A stretch of 64,000 nucleotides of DNA, taken from MAG-120531 sp963934855. Lineage in GTDB: Bacteria; Bacteroidota; Bacteroidia; Flavobacteriales; Flavobacteriaceae. Within the stretch, counting starts at the first letter, position 1; each line of letters opens with the position of its first letter. The stretch is from contig CAWWAC010000001.1 of NCBI GenBank assembly GCA_963934855.1, positions 1-64,000 of the forward strand, written 5' to 3'. Made by a program: the position numbers and the translations under genes. Below, piece after piece: positions 52,813 through 61,998 of this stretch. Below the pieces are notes generated by a model. That model ran no database searches. It saw nothing but the letters and a program-made list of their open reading frames with translations, and had not been told where the DNA came from.

Positions 52813-55221
52813 TTAAAAGGCTGGGTATGCCCTTGGGTTAGATTCATGCATAACCCCATAGATAGCCTCAAAAATATCTTCTGCGTTTGGTTTAGAAAAG
52901 TAATCTCCATCACTGGCGTACGCGGGTCTATGTGCTTTAGCTGTTATGGTTTTTGGGGTACCATCTAAATACTTAAATCCGCCTTGCTTATCAATAATTT
53001 CTTGAACTATATAAGCGGAACAACCACCTGGTACATCTTCATCTATGACCATAAGTCTATTGGTCTTTTGAATACTTTTTAAGGTTTCCCCACTAATGTC
53101 AAACGGGAGTAGGGACTGCGCATCTATAAGTTCTATATCTATATCATAATTTAGTAGCGTTTGAGCAACCTGCTCAACAATTCTCAAGGTAGAACCATAG
53201 GAAATCACTGTAATATCTGTTCCTTTTTTAATGATTTCTACAATACCTATTGGGGTACATATTTCTGAAAGATTAGAAGGCATAGGCTCTTTTAGTCTAT
53301 AGCCATTTAAGCTTTCTATGACCAAAGCAGGCTCATCACTCTTCATTAGGGTATTATAAAAACCAGCAGCAACAGTCATGTTTCTTGGTGTTAATATATA
53401 CATTCCTCTTAAAAAATGGATAAGTCCTCCCATTTGGGAACCAGAGTGCCATATTCCTTCTAAACGGTGTCCTCTTGTCCTAATAATAAGGGGGGCTTTT
53501 TGTTTTCCTAATGTCCTATACCTGAGTGAAGCTAAATCATCTGAAAGGGTTTGAAGGGCGTAAAGCATATAATCTAAGTATTGAATTTCAGCTATAGGTC
53601 TTAAACCTCTTAGTGCCATTCCTATTCCCTGACCTACAATGGTGGTTTCCCTAATTCCTGTATCTGCAACTCTCTGTTCTCCATATTTTTTCTGTAGTCC
53701 CTCTAATCCTTGATTTACATCTCCAATAGTACCGCTATCTTCACCAAAAATTAAAAATTCAGGATATTTATTTAAAAGAGCATCAAAATTATCTCTAATA
53801 ATTAATCTGCCGTCTACCAAAGGAGCTTCTTTTGCGTACTGGGGGACTACCCCTTTTACTAGAGTAGCATTTGTTAAGTTTTCACTGTACAAATGAGCAC
53901 TGAATTTGGGTTGCATTTCAGAAATAAATGCGTCTAACCAATTCTTTAACAATACTTTATTGGCTAGTGGTTCACCAATTAAACCTCTCAAAGCTAAGCG
54001 CGCCTTTGAAGCCAGGTCTTTTTTAATAGGTTCTTCTATGGATATTAAATCATTTAAAACTGATGTAATGGCTGTCTTATCTTGTGTGACTGTAAGGATT
54101 GTTTTCAGTATTTGGACAAGTTCCTTTTTATATACTATGTGGGGGGCTAAGAACTCTGCCCATGCCTCATTTTTGGCATTTCTTACTTCTTTTTTTATTT
54201 CTTTCTCAATAAGAGTAAGTACCTCTAAATCTGCAAAATCATTTTCTAAGATCCACTCCTTAAACTTCACATTGCAGTCCTGTTCTTTTTCCCATAATAA
54301 TCTTTCATCAGTTTTATATCTTTCATGAGATCCAGAGGTAGAATGCCCCTGAGGCTGGGTGAGTTCGTTCACATGAATAATAACTGGAATGTGTGTTTCT
54401 CTAGCAATTTCAGAAGCTCTTTTATAGGTCTTAATTAAGTTGGTATAATCCCAGCCAGCCACTTTAAAAATTTCATAGCCATTAGTGTCTTCTTCTTTTT
54501 GAAACCCTTTTAAAATTTCACTTATATTTTCTTTGGTAGTCTGGTGCTTGGCATGGACAGATATACCGTATTCATCATCCCAAATACTTACTACCATAGG
54601 CACTTGTAGCACTCCCCCAGCATTAATAGTTTCAAAAAAGATTCCTTCGCTAGTACTGGCATTTCCTATGGTTCCCCATGCTACTTCATTTCCTTGATTT
54701 GAAAATAAGTCTGCTTGTATGTTTTTTTGGTTTCTATACACCTTTGAGGCTTGAGCTAAGCCTAATAGTCTAGGCATTTGGGCTGCCGTAGGAGAAATAT
54801 CTGCACTACTATTTTTTTGGGCGGTTAGGTCTTTCCAACTTCCATCTTCGTTTAAACTGTGGGTTACAAAATGCCCTCCCATTTGCCTACCGGCACTCAT
54901 AGGTTCTTTTTCAATATCTGTTGTGGCATATAAACCGTGAAAAAAGTGTTTTGGCTTTAAGACTCCAATAGCCATCATAAAGGTTTGGTCTCTGTAATAA
55001 CCGCTCCTAAAATCTCCCTTTTCAAAGGCCTTGGCCATGGCAATCTGTGGGAGTTCTTTCCCATCTCCAAAAATTCCAAATTTTGCTTTTCCTGTAAGTA
55101 CTTCACGTCTCCCTAATAAACTACATTCTCTACTAGTAACAGCAATCTTATAGTCTTCGATGATTTGTTGTTTAAAATCATCAAAAGTTATTTTCTCTTT
55201 TGTTTTATCAGATAACTCCAT
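52813..55221 (-). CDS. Fused alpha/beta 2-oxoacid dehydrogenase E1 (branched-chain type)
   Basis: The 802-residue protein joins E1-alpha (about 1-420) and E1-beta (about 460-800), usually separate chains. The beta half shows GEDSG, TIVGQGIGMALRG, EIQYLDYM and GIWHSGSQMGG. It decarboxylates a 2-oxoacid with ThDP and acylates E2 lipoate. The branched-chain type fits the family, but pyruvate or 2-oxobutyrate are possible. In the ThDP/Mg motif the usual GDG...NN reads G186-N187-A188...D215-D216, so Asp and Asn are exchanged. No E2 gene is adjacent. The stop codon abuts the holA stop. Confidence 0.9.
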   Translation of the reverse strand: MELSDKTKEKITFDDFKQQIIEDYKIAVTSRECSLLGRREVLTGKAKFGIFGDGKELPQIAMAKAFEKGDFRSGYYRDQTFMMAIGVLKPKHFFHGLYATTDIEKEPMSAGRQMGGHFVTHSLNEDGSWKDLTAQKNSSADISPTAAQMPRLLGLAQASKVYRNQKNIQADLFSNQGNEVAWGTIGNASTSEGIFFETINAGGVLQVPMVVSIWDDEYGISVHAKHQTTKENISEILKGFQKEEDTNGYEIFKVAGWDYTNLIKTYKRASEIARETHIPVIIHVNELTQPQGHSTSGSHERYKTDERLLWEKEQDCNVKFKEWILENDFADLEVLTLIEKEIKKEVRNAKNEAWAEFLAPHIVYKKELVQILKTILTVTQDKTAITSVLNDLISIEEPIKKDLASKARLALRGLIGEPLANKVLLKNWLDAFISEMQPKFSAHLYSENLTNATLVKGVVPQYAKEAPLVDGRLIIRDNFDALLNKYPEFLIFGEDSGTIGDVNQGLEGLQKKYGEQRVADTGIRETTIVGQGIGMALRGLRPIAEIQYLDYMLYALQTLSDDLASLRYRTLGKQKAPLIIRTRGHRLEGIWHSGSQMGGLIHFLRGMYILTPRNMTVAAGFYNTLMKSDEPALVIESLNGYRLKEPMPSNLSEICTPIGIVEIIKKGTDITVISYGSTLRIVEQVAQTLLNYDIDIELIDAQSLLPFDISGETLKSIQKTNRLMVIDEDVPGGCSAYIVQEIIDKQGGFKYLDGTPKTITAKAHRPAYASDGDYFSKPNAEDIFEAIYGVMHESNPRAYPAF

Positions 55222-55404
55222 GCAAAAAAGGGCTTAAAAATATTTATTTATAAAAAAAACACTTTGTAAAAATATAGAAAAAAGAACTAAGACAGAGGTG
55301 GTTTGGGATGATAAATTATTTATTATAAAAATAATGAAAGAATTTTTGGACTATCTCTGAAATATTCTCAGTGAAAAAGTTTATTTTTAAGAAATACGCA
55401 AAAA

Positions 55405-58233
55405 CTAGAACCATTTTCTATTAAATAAGCCCAAAAGCGTTTTAGGACTTAAAGTCACTACAAATCGTATTTTTTCTGCGTAGTTGTCTTGGCCACTTTC
55501 CCATCCATTATTAGAGTAAAGAGGAAAGTATAATTCAAAATAATCTGTAACCAGGTTTAATCTAATTCCAGAATCATAGACCATTCTTTCTCTGTAACCT
55601 TTATTTTTCACAAAACCAAAATCTGTATAAAATTCCACCCATCTATAAATATTAACACTAGCATTGGTTGTGGCCATCCATTGATTGGCAAAAGGCCTGT
55701 CTAGCCTAGATTTAAAACCTCCCTCTGCTATAATTATTTGCTGAGAATAAAGTCCCGTATCTTCAGACCGACCTAAAAAACCATAATCAAATAGGTAATC
55801 TGTGGGCCTGTCTAGGGCAAAGCTAAAAAAGTCTCCTTTGGTTTCATTTCTAATGAAGCTGCCTGCAAAAAAACGAATATTAAATTGCCTATTGTTTTCA
55901 AAAAGCCTCCTGTATTCAATTTCAAAAGAAAGTTTAGTGAAATCTTGTGCTTGTTGACCATCTATATTCCATGAAAAATAATTTAAAATTCCATTGTCGT
56001 TAGAGCCGTACCTCATGTTCAGAACTCCATAATTTGGATTCTGATTTTCTATAGGCATTTCATTTACTGGGTTGGGATCTCTATGAACCTTTACATACCT
56101 TAAATTAAAGTAGTCCTTTTTATTAGACCTTAAATCTTCTGGTCTCCACCCCATAGAAAATGAGGGTGTAATGGTTGTATAACGTGCGTTTTCAGTGTAT
56201 TGATAACTAGAGGTGCCCATGCTAAAATTAGTTACATACAGGCTTTTTTCATTGTAATATTTTCTGTAATTAAGCCTGCCGTATCCTACCATTTTTTTTC
56301 CCTTCAGACCATATGAGGGAGAAAAATCATAATTAAAAGGTCTTTCTAGTATTGTTTTGTTGTATAATCTTATCCCTGGAGTTAAACCGTCATATATATT
56401 GAAATTGACAATAGGTACATAAAAGACTTGGTTGTAATTAGGATCTTCAAGGTCTTTAAAGAATTGGAATTTTAATTTTCTATTACTAGAAAACCATCCG
56501 TTTAAAGATTTCCAATTATCTCTCTGGTTAAATTCTGGAATTTTTTGGTCATAATTGAGCACTAATTTATCTTCAGAATTATTTGGAATATTAAACTGAC
56601 TAATGCTGTCTATTCCAGTAAACCAATATTGAGAAACTACAGAATCTTTTTTAAGGCCAAATAATGAAATAGGCACCTTAGTTTGCTGCTTATTTTTAAT
56701 AGTTACAAAAATAGAATCTGTTTCTTTTGTAGCCTTTGTTATTTTAAAGTCTATTTTATTTTTAGTAGCTATATAAGTGTCAAAAAACCAATCAATATTT
56801 TTATCTGTATACTTTTCTAATACCTCTTTAAAATCTTGTGTATTAATAGTTGTGTTTTTATTGGATTGATAAAAATTTCTTATACATCTTTCCAATACAT
56901 CTTCACCTAAATAATTTTCTAAATAAGCCAAACCTAAACCAGCTTTATATTTATTTCCAATTTGCTGATTAAATTTTATAAGAGAGTCATTAGATGTAGT
57001 GAGCGGTTGGTCTAAGTTCCTTCTTGCTGTTAAATTATAGAGAAGTGCATATTGGTCATTAAAATCTAATTCTGCTAAGTGAAGCCCTTTAATTCCCCAG
57101 TAAGAGGCTAGTTTACCCAGTAGCTTTTGATCTGGATAATAAGTCTCTACATATTTTATCATATTATAGTTTACCAGCGCGTCTATCACCCATTGTTCTT
57201 TTCTGGGATTAATAAAAAAACTCTCTTTAAAAATAGCGTATAAACTAGTCTTTAATAAGCTGAGTTCTAGTTTAAATGAGGCGTCATAAGGGTTAATGAA
57301 ATCTGGCAATTTATTAAGGCCGTACAAAGGGTTTCTATCATAATTCATTTTGGTCACTAAAAGCTGTTCCAGAGGAATGTCACCAATTTTTGATCTTATA
57401 AAATTAAAAACTTTCTCTATTAGCGCCCTTTCTAGTCCCTTATCCATACTAGACTCTCTAATATCCGTAACTAATAGCGTGTTTTTTAATTTATATCTAA
57501 CAAAATCATTGGTATTATTTAAATAAAACTCAGCACTTTTTTTTCCAGACCCGGTTAGTGTAGCCCATCTGTTTTTACCTATTGTGTTTTCCAATACCTC
57601 TTTATAATTAGAGTTTAACTCCAATTCCTTTGGATATCTAAGTTTAATAGTGGTATTGACTATATCTGTATATAAATCTTGTAAATCTTTATTGGCATAC
57701 AACAACCAGTTACTTTCTAAATACACTGCTGGAGTTAGGTACCAATCTTTTAAAAAATAGCCTCCTTGAGGGTCAAAGCCATATGACGTGTATTTACTAG
57801 GAGGCAATTTCACAGTATATGTAAAAGTAATTTTATTGGCTTCTCCGGGAGCTAGAGGCTTATTTAAAGAGATCCCAATAATGTCTTTTGTAGGTGTTCT
57901 CCACCATGGCAAAGAAAAATAATTTTGATCAACTGCTCCAATAATGTTGGTGCCACCTCTTTGTTCTTCTGAAGCAAGATGAAGATTTTTTTTAAAATCA
58001 TCTGCAAATCTTTTAGTTAAGGGACTGTCTTTGCTGGCGTAGGCATTTGCCCAATCATTAAAGTAGAGAGTAGCCAGTGTATCTTTACTTTGATTCACAT
58101 ACAGAAATTCTTGTTGAATTTTTATTTCATGTTTTTCTGCATTTAGGGAAGCATTTACCCTATTAACATGTTGCGCACTCAACCCAAGACTACTCAAACA
58201 CGTTACAATTAATAGGATAGCGTTGGTTTTCAT
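55405..58233 (-). CDS. Outer-membrane protein with M1-peptidase-like domain lacking zinc-site residues and a C-terminal beta-barrel
   Basis: This 942-residue protein has a signal peptide (1-20, ending LSAQ). Residues 25-240 resemble the N-terminal saddle of M1 aminopeptidases, and 265-500 the helical catalytic region (GKYTDKNIDWFFDTYI-like end). No HExxH occurs anywhere: the expected place reads LLKTSLYAIFKE, and the downstream WLDEG equivalent reads WVIDAL. From about 600 alternating aromatic strands suggest an outer-membrane barrel ending in the aromatic C terminus RKWF. It is probably a non-catalytic surface-anchored protein. The role is unknown, and the domain limits are read by eye. Confidence 0.75.
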   Translation of the reverse strand: MKTNAILLIVTCLSSLGLSAQHVNRVNASLNAEKHEIKIQQEFLYVNQSKDTLATLYFNDWANAYASKDSPLTKRFADDFKKNLHLASEEQRGGTNIIGAVDQNYFSLPWWRTPTKDIIGISLNKPLAPGEANKITFTYTVKLPPSKYTSYGFDPQGGYFLKDWYLTPAVYLESNWLLYANKDLQDLYTDIVNTTIKLRYPKELELNSNYKEVLENTIGKNRWATLTGSGKKSAEFYLNNTNDFVRYKLKNTLLVTDIRESSMDKGLERALIEKVFNFIRSKIGDIPLEQLLVTKMNYDRNPLYGLNKLPDFINPYDASFKLELSLLKTSLYAIFKESFFINPRKEQWVIDALVNYNMIKYVETYYPDQKLLGKLASYWGIKGLHLAELDFNDQYALLYNLTARRNLDQPLTTSNDSLIKFNQQIGNKYKAGLGLAYLENYLGEDVLERCIRNFYQSNKNTTINTQDFKEVLEKYTDKNIDWFFDTYIATKNKIDFKITKATKETDSIFVTIKNKQQTKVPISLFGLKKDSVVSQYWFTGIDSISQFNIPNNSEDKLVLNYDQKIPEFNQRDNWKSLNGWFSSNRKLKFQFFKDLEDPNYNQVFYVPIVNFNIYDGLTPGIRLYNKTILERPFNYDFSPSYGLKGKKMVGYGRLNYRKYYNEKSLYVTNFSMGTSSYQYTENARYTTITPSFSMGWRPEDLRSNKKDYFNLRYVKVHRDPNPVNEMPIENQNPNYGVLNMRYGSNDNGILNYFSWNIDGQQAQDFTKLSFEIEYRRLFENNRQFNIRFFAGSFIRNETKGDFFSFALDRPTDYLFDYGFLGRSEDTGLYSQQIIIAEGGFKSRLDRPFANQWMATTNASVNIYRWVEFYTDFGFVKNKGYRERMVYDSGIRLNLVTDYFELYFPLYSNNGWESGQDNYAEKIRFVVTLSPKTLLGLFNRKWF

Positions 58234-58260
58234 TTATTTAAATGCGGTTAAAATATTCAT

Positions 58261-58947
58261 TTAAAAGTTTGGACTTAAAGTCTTGCCTTTGTAAAAAGCA
58301 TTGATATGGTTTACTACTTCTTCTGGAGTGTCTGCCATTTGCAAAAGGTCTAGGTCTTTTACTGATATATTCCCTTCAGATAGCAAGGTGTCTTTTATCC
58401 AATCTATTAGGCCTTTCCAAAAGGTAGTACCCACTAAAATAATAGGAAATTTCTCTATTTTATTAGTCTGAATAAGGGTAATAGCCTCAAAGAGTTCATC
58501 TAATGTTCCAAAACCACCTGGCATGACTACAAAACCTTGTGAATATTTCACAAACATAACTTTCCTAACAAAGAAATAGTCAAATTGAAGGTTTTTGTCA
58601 TGATCTATGTAAGGGTTGTCATGCTGCTCAAAAGGCAGCTCAATATTCAAGCCTACTGAAGTTCCTTTTTCTAAATGTGCTCCGTAATTTCCTGCTTCCA
58701 TTATTCCAGGACCACCCCCTGTAATGACACCATAGCCTTCTTGTACTATACGTCTGGCTACTTCAGTAGCTAATTTGTAATAGGGATCAGTGGGTTTGGT
58801 TCTAGCAGATCCAAAAATAGACACACAGGGACCAATCGTGCTCATTTTTTCATATCCATTTACAAATTCTCCCATAATCTTAAATAAAGCCCATGAATCA
58901 TTTGTTTTTATCTCATTCCACCCTTTGTGATGTTTTTCTTTTCTCAT
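58261..58947 (-). CDS. LOG-family (TIGR00730-like) Rossmann-fold protein
   Basis: The 228-residue protein has VSIFGSARTK near the start, VITGGGPGIMEAGN, and the signature MPGGFGTLDELFEA. LOG proteins are phosphoribohydrolases that release cytokinin-type bases or, in other bacteria, hydrolyse nucleoside 5'-monophosphates. The biological role in Flavobacteriaceae is unclear. It starts 22 nt after the stop codon of uvrA and lies 27 nt before the large outer-membrane protein gene, all on one strand. Confidence 0.92.
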   Translation of the reverse strand: MRKEKHHKGWNEIKTNDSWALFKIMGEFVNGYEKMSTIGPCVSIFGSARTKPTDPYYKLATEVARRIVQEGYGVITGGGPGIMEAGNYGAHLEKGTSVGLNIELPFEQHDNPYIDHDKNLQFDYFFVRKVMFVKYSQGFVVMPGGFGTLDELFEAITLIQTNKIEKFPIILVGTTFWKGLIDWIKDTLLSEGNISVKDLDLLQMADTPEEVVNHINAFYKGKTLSPNF

Positions 58948-58969
58948 ATAAATACTATTTAAAATATGA

Positions 58970-61813
58970 CTATGACAAACCTAGTTCTTTTTTAAGAAAA
59001 CGTGCCGTATGGCTTTTCTTATCTTTTGCTACTACTTCTGGAGTTCCTACCGCTACTATTTCGCCGCCTCTTGCGCCTCCTTCATAACCTATATCTATTA
59101 GGTGGTCTACTACCTTTATTACATCTAAGTTATGCTCTATAACCAATACGGTGTTGCCTTTATCTACTAATTTTTGCAATACGTCTAATAAAACTCTAAT
59201 ATCTTCAAAGTGAAGCCCAGTAGTGGGCTCATCTAAAATATATAAGGTGTTTCCTGTATCTCTTTTTGAAAGCTCTGCTGCCAGCTTTATTCGTTGTGCC
59301 TCTCCGCCAGAAAGAGTGGTAGACTGTTGTCCTAAAGAAATATAACCAAGCCCTACGTCTTTAATAGTTTTTAGTTTTCGATAAATTTTTGGAATGGCTT
59401 CAAAAAAGGCTACAGATTCATCAATGGTCATTTCTAAAACGTCTGAAATAGATTTCCCTTTATAACGAATTTCTAAAGTCTCCCTATTAAAGCGCTTTCC
59501 ATTACAGGTTTCGCAGGGAACGTAAATGTCTGGTAAAAAATTCATTTCAATAACCCTAAGACCTCCTCCTTGACAGGTTTCGCATCGGCCTCCAGCCACA
59601 TTAAAGCTAAAACGGCCTGGTTTATAACCTCTAATAGAAGCTTCTGTAGTCTTAGTGAATAGCGTTCTAATTTCACTAAAAACATCAGTATAAGTGGCGG
59701 GATTAGACCTTGGTGTTCTTCCTATGGGCTGTTGATTAATATCTATTACCTTATCTATATGCTCCAAACCCTCTATTTTTTTATAAGGCATGGGTACTTT
59801 TACTCCATTAAAAATATGTGCATTTAAAATAGGGTAAAGGGTCTCATTTATAAGGGTAGATTTTCCAGATCCAGACACTCCAGACACCCCTATCATGGTA
59901 CCTAATGGGAGTTCTATACATACGTTTTTAAGATTATTTCCAGTACAACCAGATAGTTTTAATGTTTTACCGTTACCTTTTCTTCTTTGTTTTGGAAGGG
60001 TAATTTTCAACGTTTTATTTAAGTATGCTGCTGTAAGGGTTTGTTCTTTTAACAGCTGCTCTGGAGTTCCTTGTGTTAGAATTTCCCCTCCATTTTTCCC
60101 TGCTTTTGGCCCTATATCTATGACGTAGTCCGCCCTTAAAATCATGTCTTTATCATGTTCTACCACCAGGACTGAATTTCCCAGATCTCTAAGTGATTCT
60201 AGCGAATTTATAAGCCGCTCGTTATCTCGCTGATGTAAACCAATACTAGGCTCATCTAAGATATACAATACCCCCACCAACTGAGAACCTATTTGTGTAG
60301 CTAGTCTGATTCTCTGTGCTTCTCCACCAGAAAGTGATTTAGAAGGCCTGTTTAGACTTAAATATTCTAATCCTACATCTAATAAGAATTGCAACCTAGT
60401 TTTAATTTCTTTAATAATTTCTTCTGCAATGATGGCTTGATCTCCTTTTAGAGATTTTGACAACTGTTCAAAGAATGCTGCGAGGCTTATAATATCCATC
60501 TGAGCCAGTTGTGATATATTTTGCTTTTGAATTTTAAAATGCAGAGAAGTTTCTAGAAGTCTAGATCCATTACATTGGTCACAGACTAATTTATCCATAA
60601 AATCTTTGGCCCATCTTTTTAAAGATGTGGTATTGGCCTGTTTAAATTGTGATTGAATAAAAGTGGCTATCCCCTCATAGTCTATTTGGTAGGTTCTATC
60701 TACACCTAAGGTTTTTGAACTCACAGTAAATTTATCTTGCCCGCCATGAACAATAATATCTGTAGCCTCCTGTGGAATGTCTTTAATGGGAGTGTCTAAG
60801 GTAAAATTATGCCTTTGAGCTATAAGTTCTAGTTGTTTAAAAGACCATGATGTCTTATAGGGGCCAAGTGGCGCTATACCTCCAGCACGAATAGAAATAC
60901 TGAGGTCTGGAAAGATTTTATTTAGGTTTACCTTGTGCATAATTCCAAGTCCTTGACAGCTAGGGCACATGCCTTTGGGAGAATTAAATGAAAAGGTATT
61001 GGGTTCTGGTAGGGCATATGAAATACCAGTAGTGGGGCACATGAGGTCTCTGGAAAAGTAACGGGCTTTTTTTTCTCCAGCTTCTAAAACCATGAGCACA
61101 TTTTTTCCAAGGTCCAAGGCAGTATAAATACTTTCAGACAGTCTTTTAGAGGTGCCTTCTATGTTGTCTACTTCTAGACGATCTATGACAATTTCAATGT
61201 CATGTACTTTATACCTATCTACCTTCATTCCAGGCATGAGGTCTAAAATAACACCGTCTACCCTTACTTTTACAAATCCTTGTTTGCTTATTTGCTCAAA
61301 AAGTTCTCTGTAATGTCCCTTTCTAGATTTTATAACAGGGGCTAAAATAGAGATTCTCTTGTCTTGATAGTCTTCCTGTATAAGGCTTTGAATTTGAATA
61401 TCTGTATACTGAACCATTTTCTCTCCAGTTTCATAAGAATAAGCATCTGAAGCCCTTGCGAATAATAATCTTAAAAAATCATAGAGTTCCGTGATGGTTC
61501 CTACGGTAGATCTTGGAGATTTTGACGTGGTTTTTTGTTCAATAGCTATGACAGGAGAAAGTCCGTCAATTTTGTCTACATCTGGTCTTTCTAATCCTCC
61601 TAAAAATTGTCTGGCATAAGCAGAAAAAGTTTCTATATACCTTCTTTGTCCCTCTGCGTAAATAGTGTCAAAGGCTAAAGAAGATTTTCCACTTCCTGAA
61701 AGTCCAGTAATTACTACTAATTTTTCTCTAGGAATATCTATGTCTATATTTTTGAGATTATGAGTCCTAGCACCCTTTACCTCAATATAATTCTGGTCTT
61801 TATTCATGTTCAT
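58970..61813 (-). CDS. uvrA: Excinuclease ABC subunit A
   Basis: The 947-residue protein has two ABC ATPase halves: Walker A GLSGSGKSS and GVSGSGKST, signatures LSGGEAQRIRLA and LSGGEAQRIKLA. It recognises bulky DNA lesions and loads UvrB. The C-terminal zinc module is complete (CETCQGGG and CETCNGKR), but the first zinc module reads CPTTG...CPSCQGLG, missing one of four Cys. The divergent HTH-S24 regulator gene is 185 bp away. The start could equally be the second Met, two codons on. Confidence 0.96.
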   Translation of the reverse strand: MNMNKDQNYIEVKGARTHNLKNIDIDIPREKLVVITGLSGSGKSSLAFDTIYAEGQRRYIETFSAYARQFLGGLERPDVDKIDGLSPVIAIEQKTTSKSPRSTVGTITELYDFLRLLFARASDAYSYETGEKMVQYTDIQIQSLIQEDYQDKRISILAPVIKSRKGHYRELFEQISKQGFVKVRVDGVILDLMPGMKVDRYKVHDIEIVIDRLEVDNIEGTSKRLSESIYTALDLGKNVLMVLEAGEKKARYFSRDLMCPTTGISYALPEPNTFSFNSPKGMCPSCQGLGIMHKVNLNKIFPDLSISIRAGGIAPLGPYKTSWSFKQLELIAQRHNFTLDTPIKDIPQEATDIIVHGGQDKFTVSSKTLGVDRTYQIDYEGIATFIQSQFKQANTTSLKRWAKDFMDKLVCDQCNGSRLLETSLHFKIQKQNISQLAQMDIISLAAFFEQLSKSLKGDQAIIAEEIIKEIKTRLQFLLDVGLEYLSLNRPSKSLSGGEAQRIRLATQIGSQLVGVLYILDEPSIGLHQRDNERLINSLESLRDLGNSVLVVEHDKDMILRADYVIDIGPKAGKNGGEILTQGTPEQLLKEQTLTAAYLNKTLKITLPKQRRKGNGKTLKLSGCTGNNLKNVCIELPLGTMIGVSGVSGSGKSTLINETLYPILNAHIFNGVKVPMPYKKIEGLEHIDKVIDINQQPIGRTPRSNPATYTDVFSEIRTLFTKTTEASIRGYKPGRFSFNVAGGRCETCQGGGLRVIEMNFLPDIYVPCETCNGKRFNRETLEIRYKGKSISDVLEMTIDESVAFFEAIPKIYRKLKTIKDVGLGYISLGQQSTTLSGGEAQRIKLAAELSKRDTGNTLYILDEPTTGLHFEDIRVLLDVLQKLVDKGNTVLVIEHNLDVIKVVDHLIDIGYEGGARGGEIVAVGTPEVVAKDKKSHTARFLKKELGLS

Positions 61814-61925
61814 AGCAAAGCAGCAAGGTACAATATTGATTGAAATTTAAACAGACTTAACACTCCCAATTTATTCAAATAAATAAGCTGATTTATTTAA
61901 TTTTAAGAAGTCTGGCATTACTTTT

Positions 61926-61940
61926 TAGGAAAATATCCTA
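61926..61940. promoter_or_regulatory. Operator-like dyad 1 (TAGGA-N5-TCCTA)
   Basis: TAGGA-AAATA-TCCTA is a perfect 5-bp inverted repeat with a 5-bp AT spacer, in the uvrA/S24-regulator intergenic region. Its centre is 23 bp from that of dyad 2, about two helical turns. Confidence 0.6.
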
Positions 61941-61947
61941 TATAATA

Positions 61948-61979
61948 TTTGGAATATTTCCAACAATAGAATAAATTTG
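61948..61979 (+). promoter_or_regulatory. Promoter of the HTH-S24 regulator
   Basis: The -33 TTTG (61948-61951), a 20-nt spacer and the -7 TAAATTTG (61972-61979) match the Bacteroidota consensus. The ATG is 19 nt after the -7 element. The -33 box lies on dyad 2, so binding there would block transcription. Confidence 0.65.
61949..61963. promoter_or_regulatory. Operator-like dyad 2 (TTGGA-N5-TCCAA)
   Basis: TTGGA-ATATT-TCCAA has the same TnGGA-N5-TCCnA pattern as dyad 1, with perfect arms of six when the centre is counted as TAT. It overlaps the -33 element of the regulator's own promoter. Confidence 0.6.
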
Positions 61980-61998
61980 CTGTATAATAATCATATTT

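Noticed and set aside
53906..54328. 140-codon open frame on the plus strand inside the E1 gene
   Set aside because: It is an antisense shadow of a strongly supported gene, with no recognisable domain.
61877..61898. Inverted repeat aaataaat / atttattt in the uvrA-S24 gap as an operator
   Set aside because: It is composed only of A and T in an AT-rich gap and does not match the TnGGA-N5-TCCnA pattern nearby.
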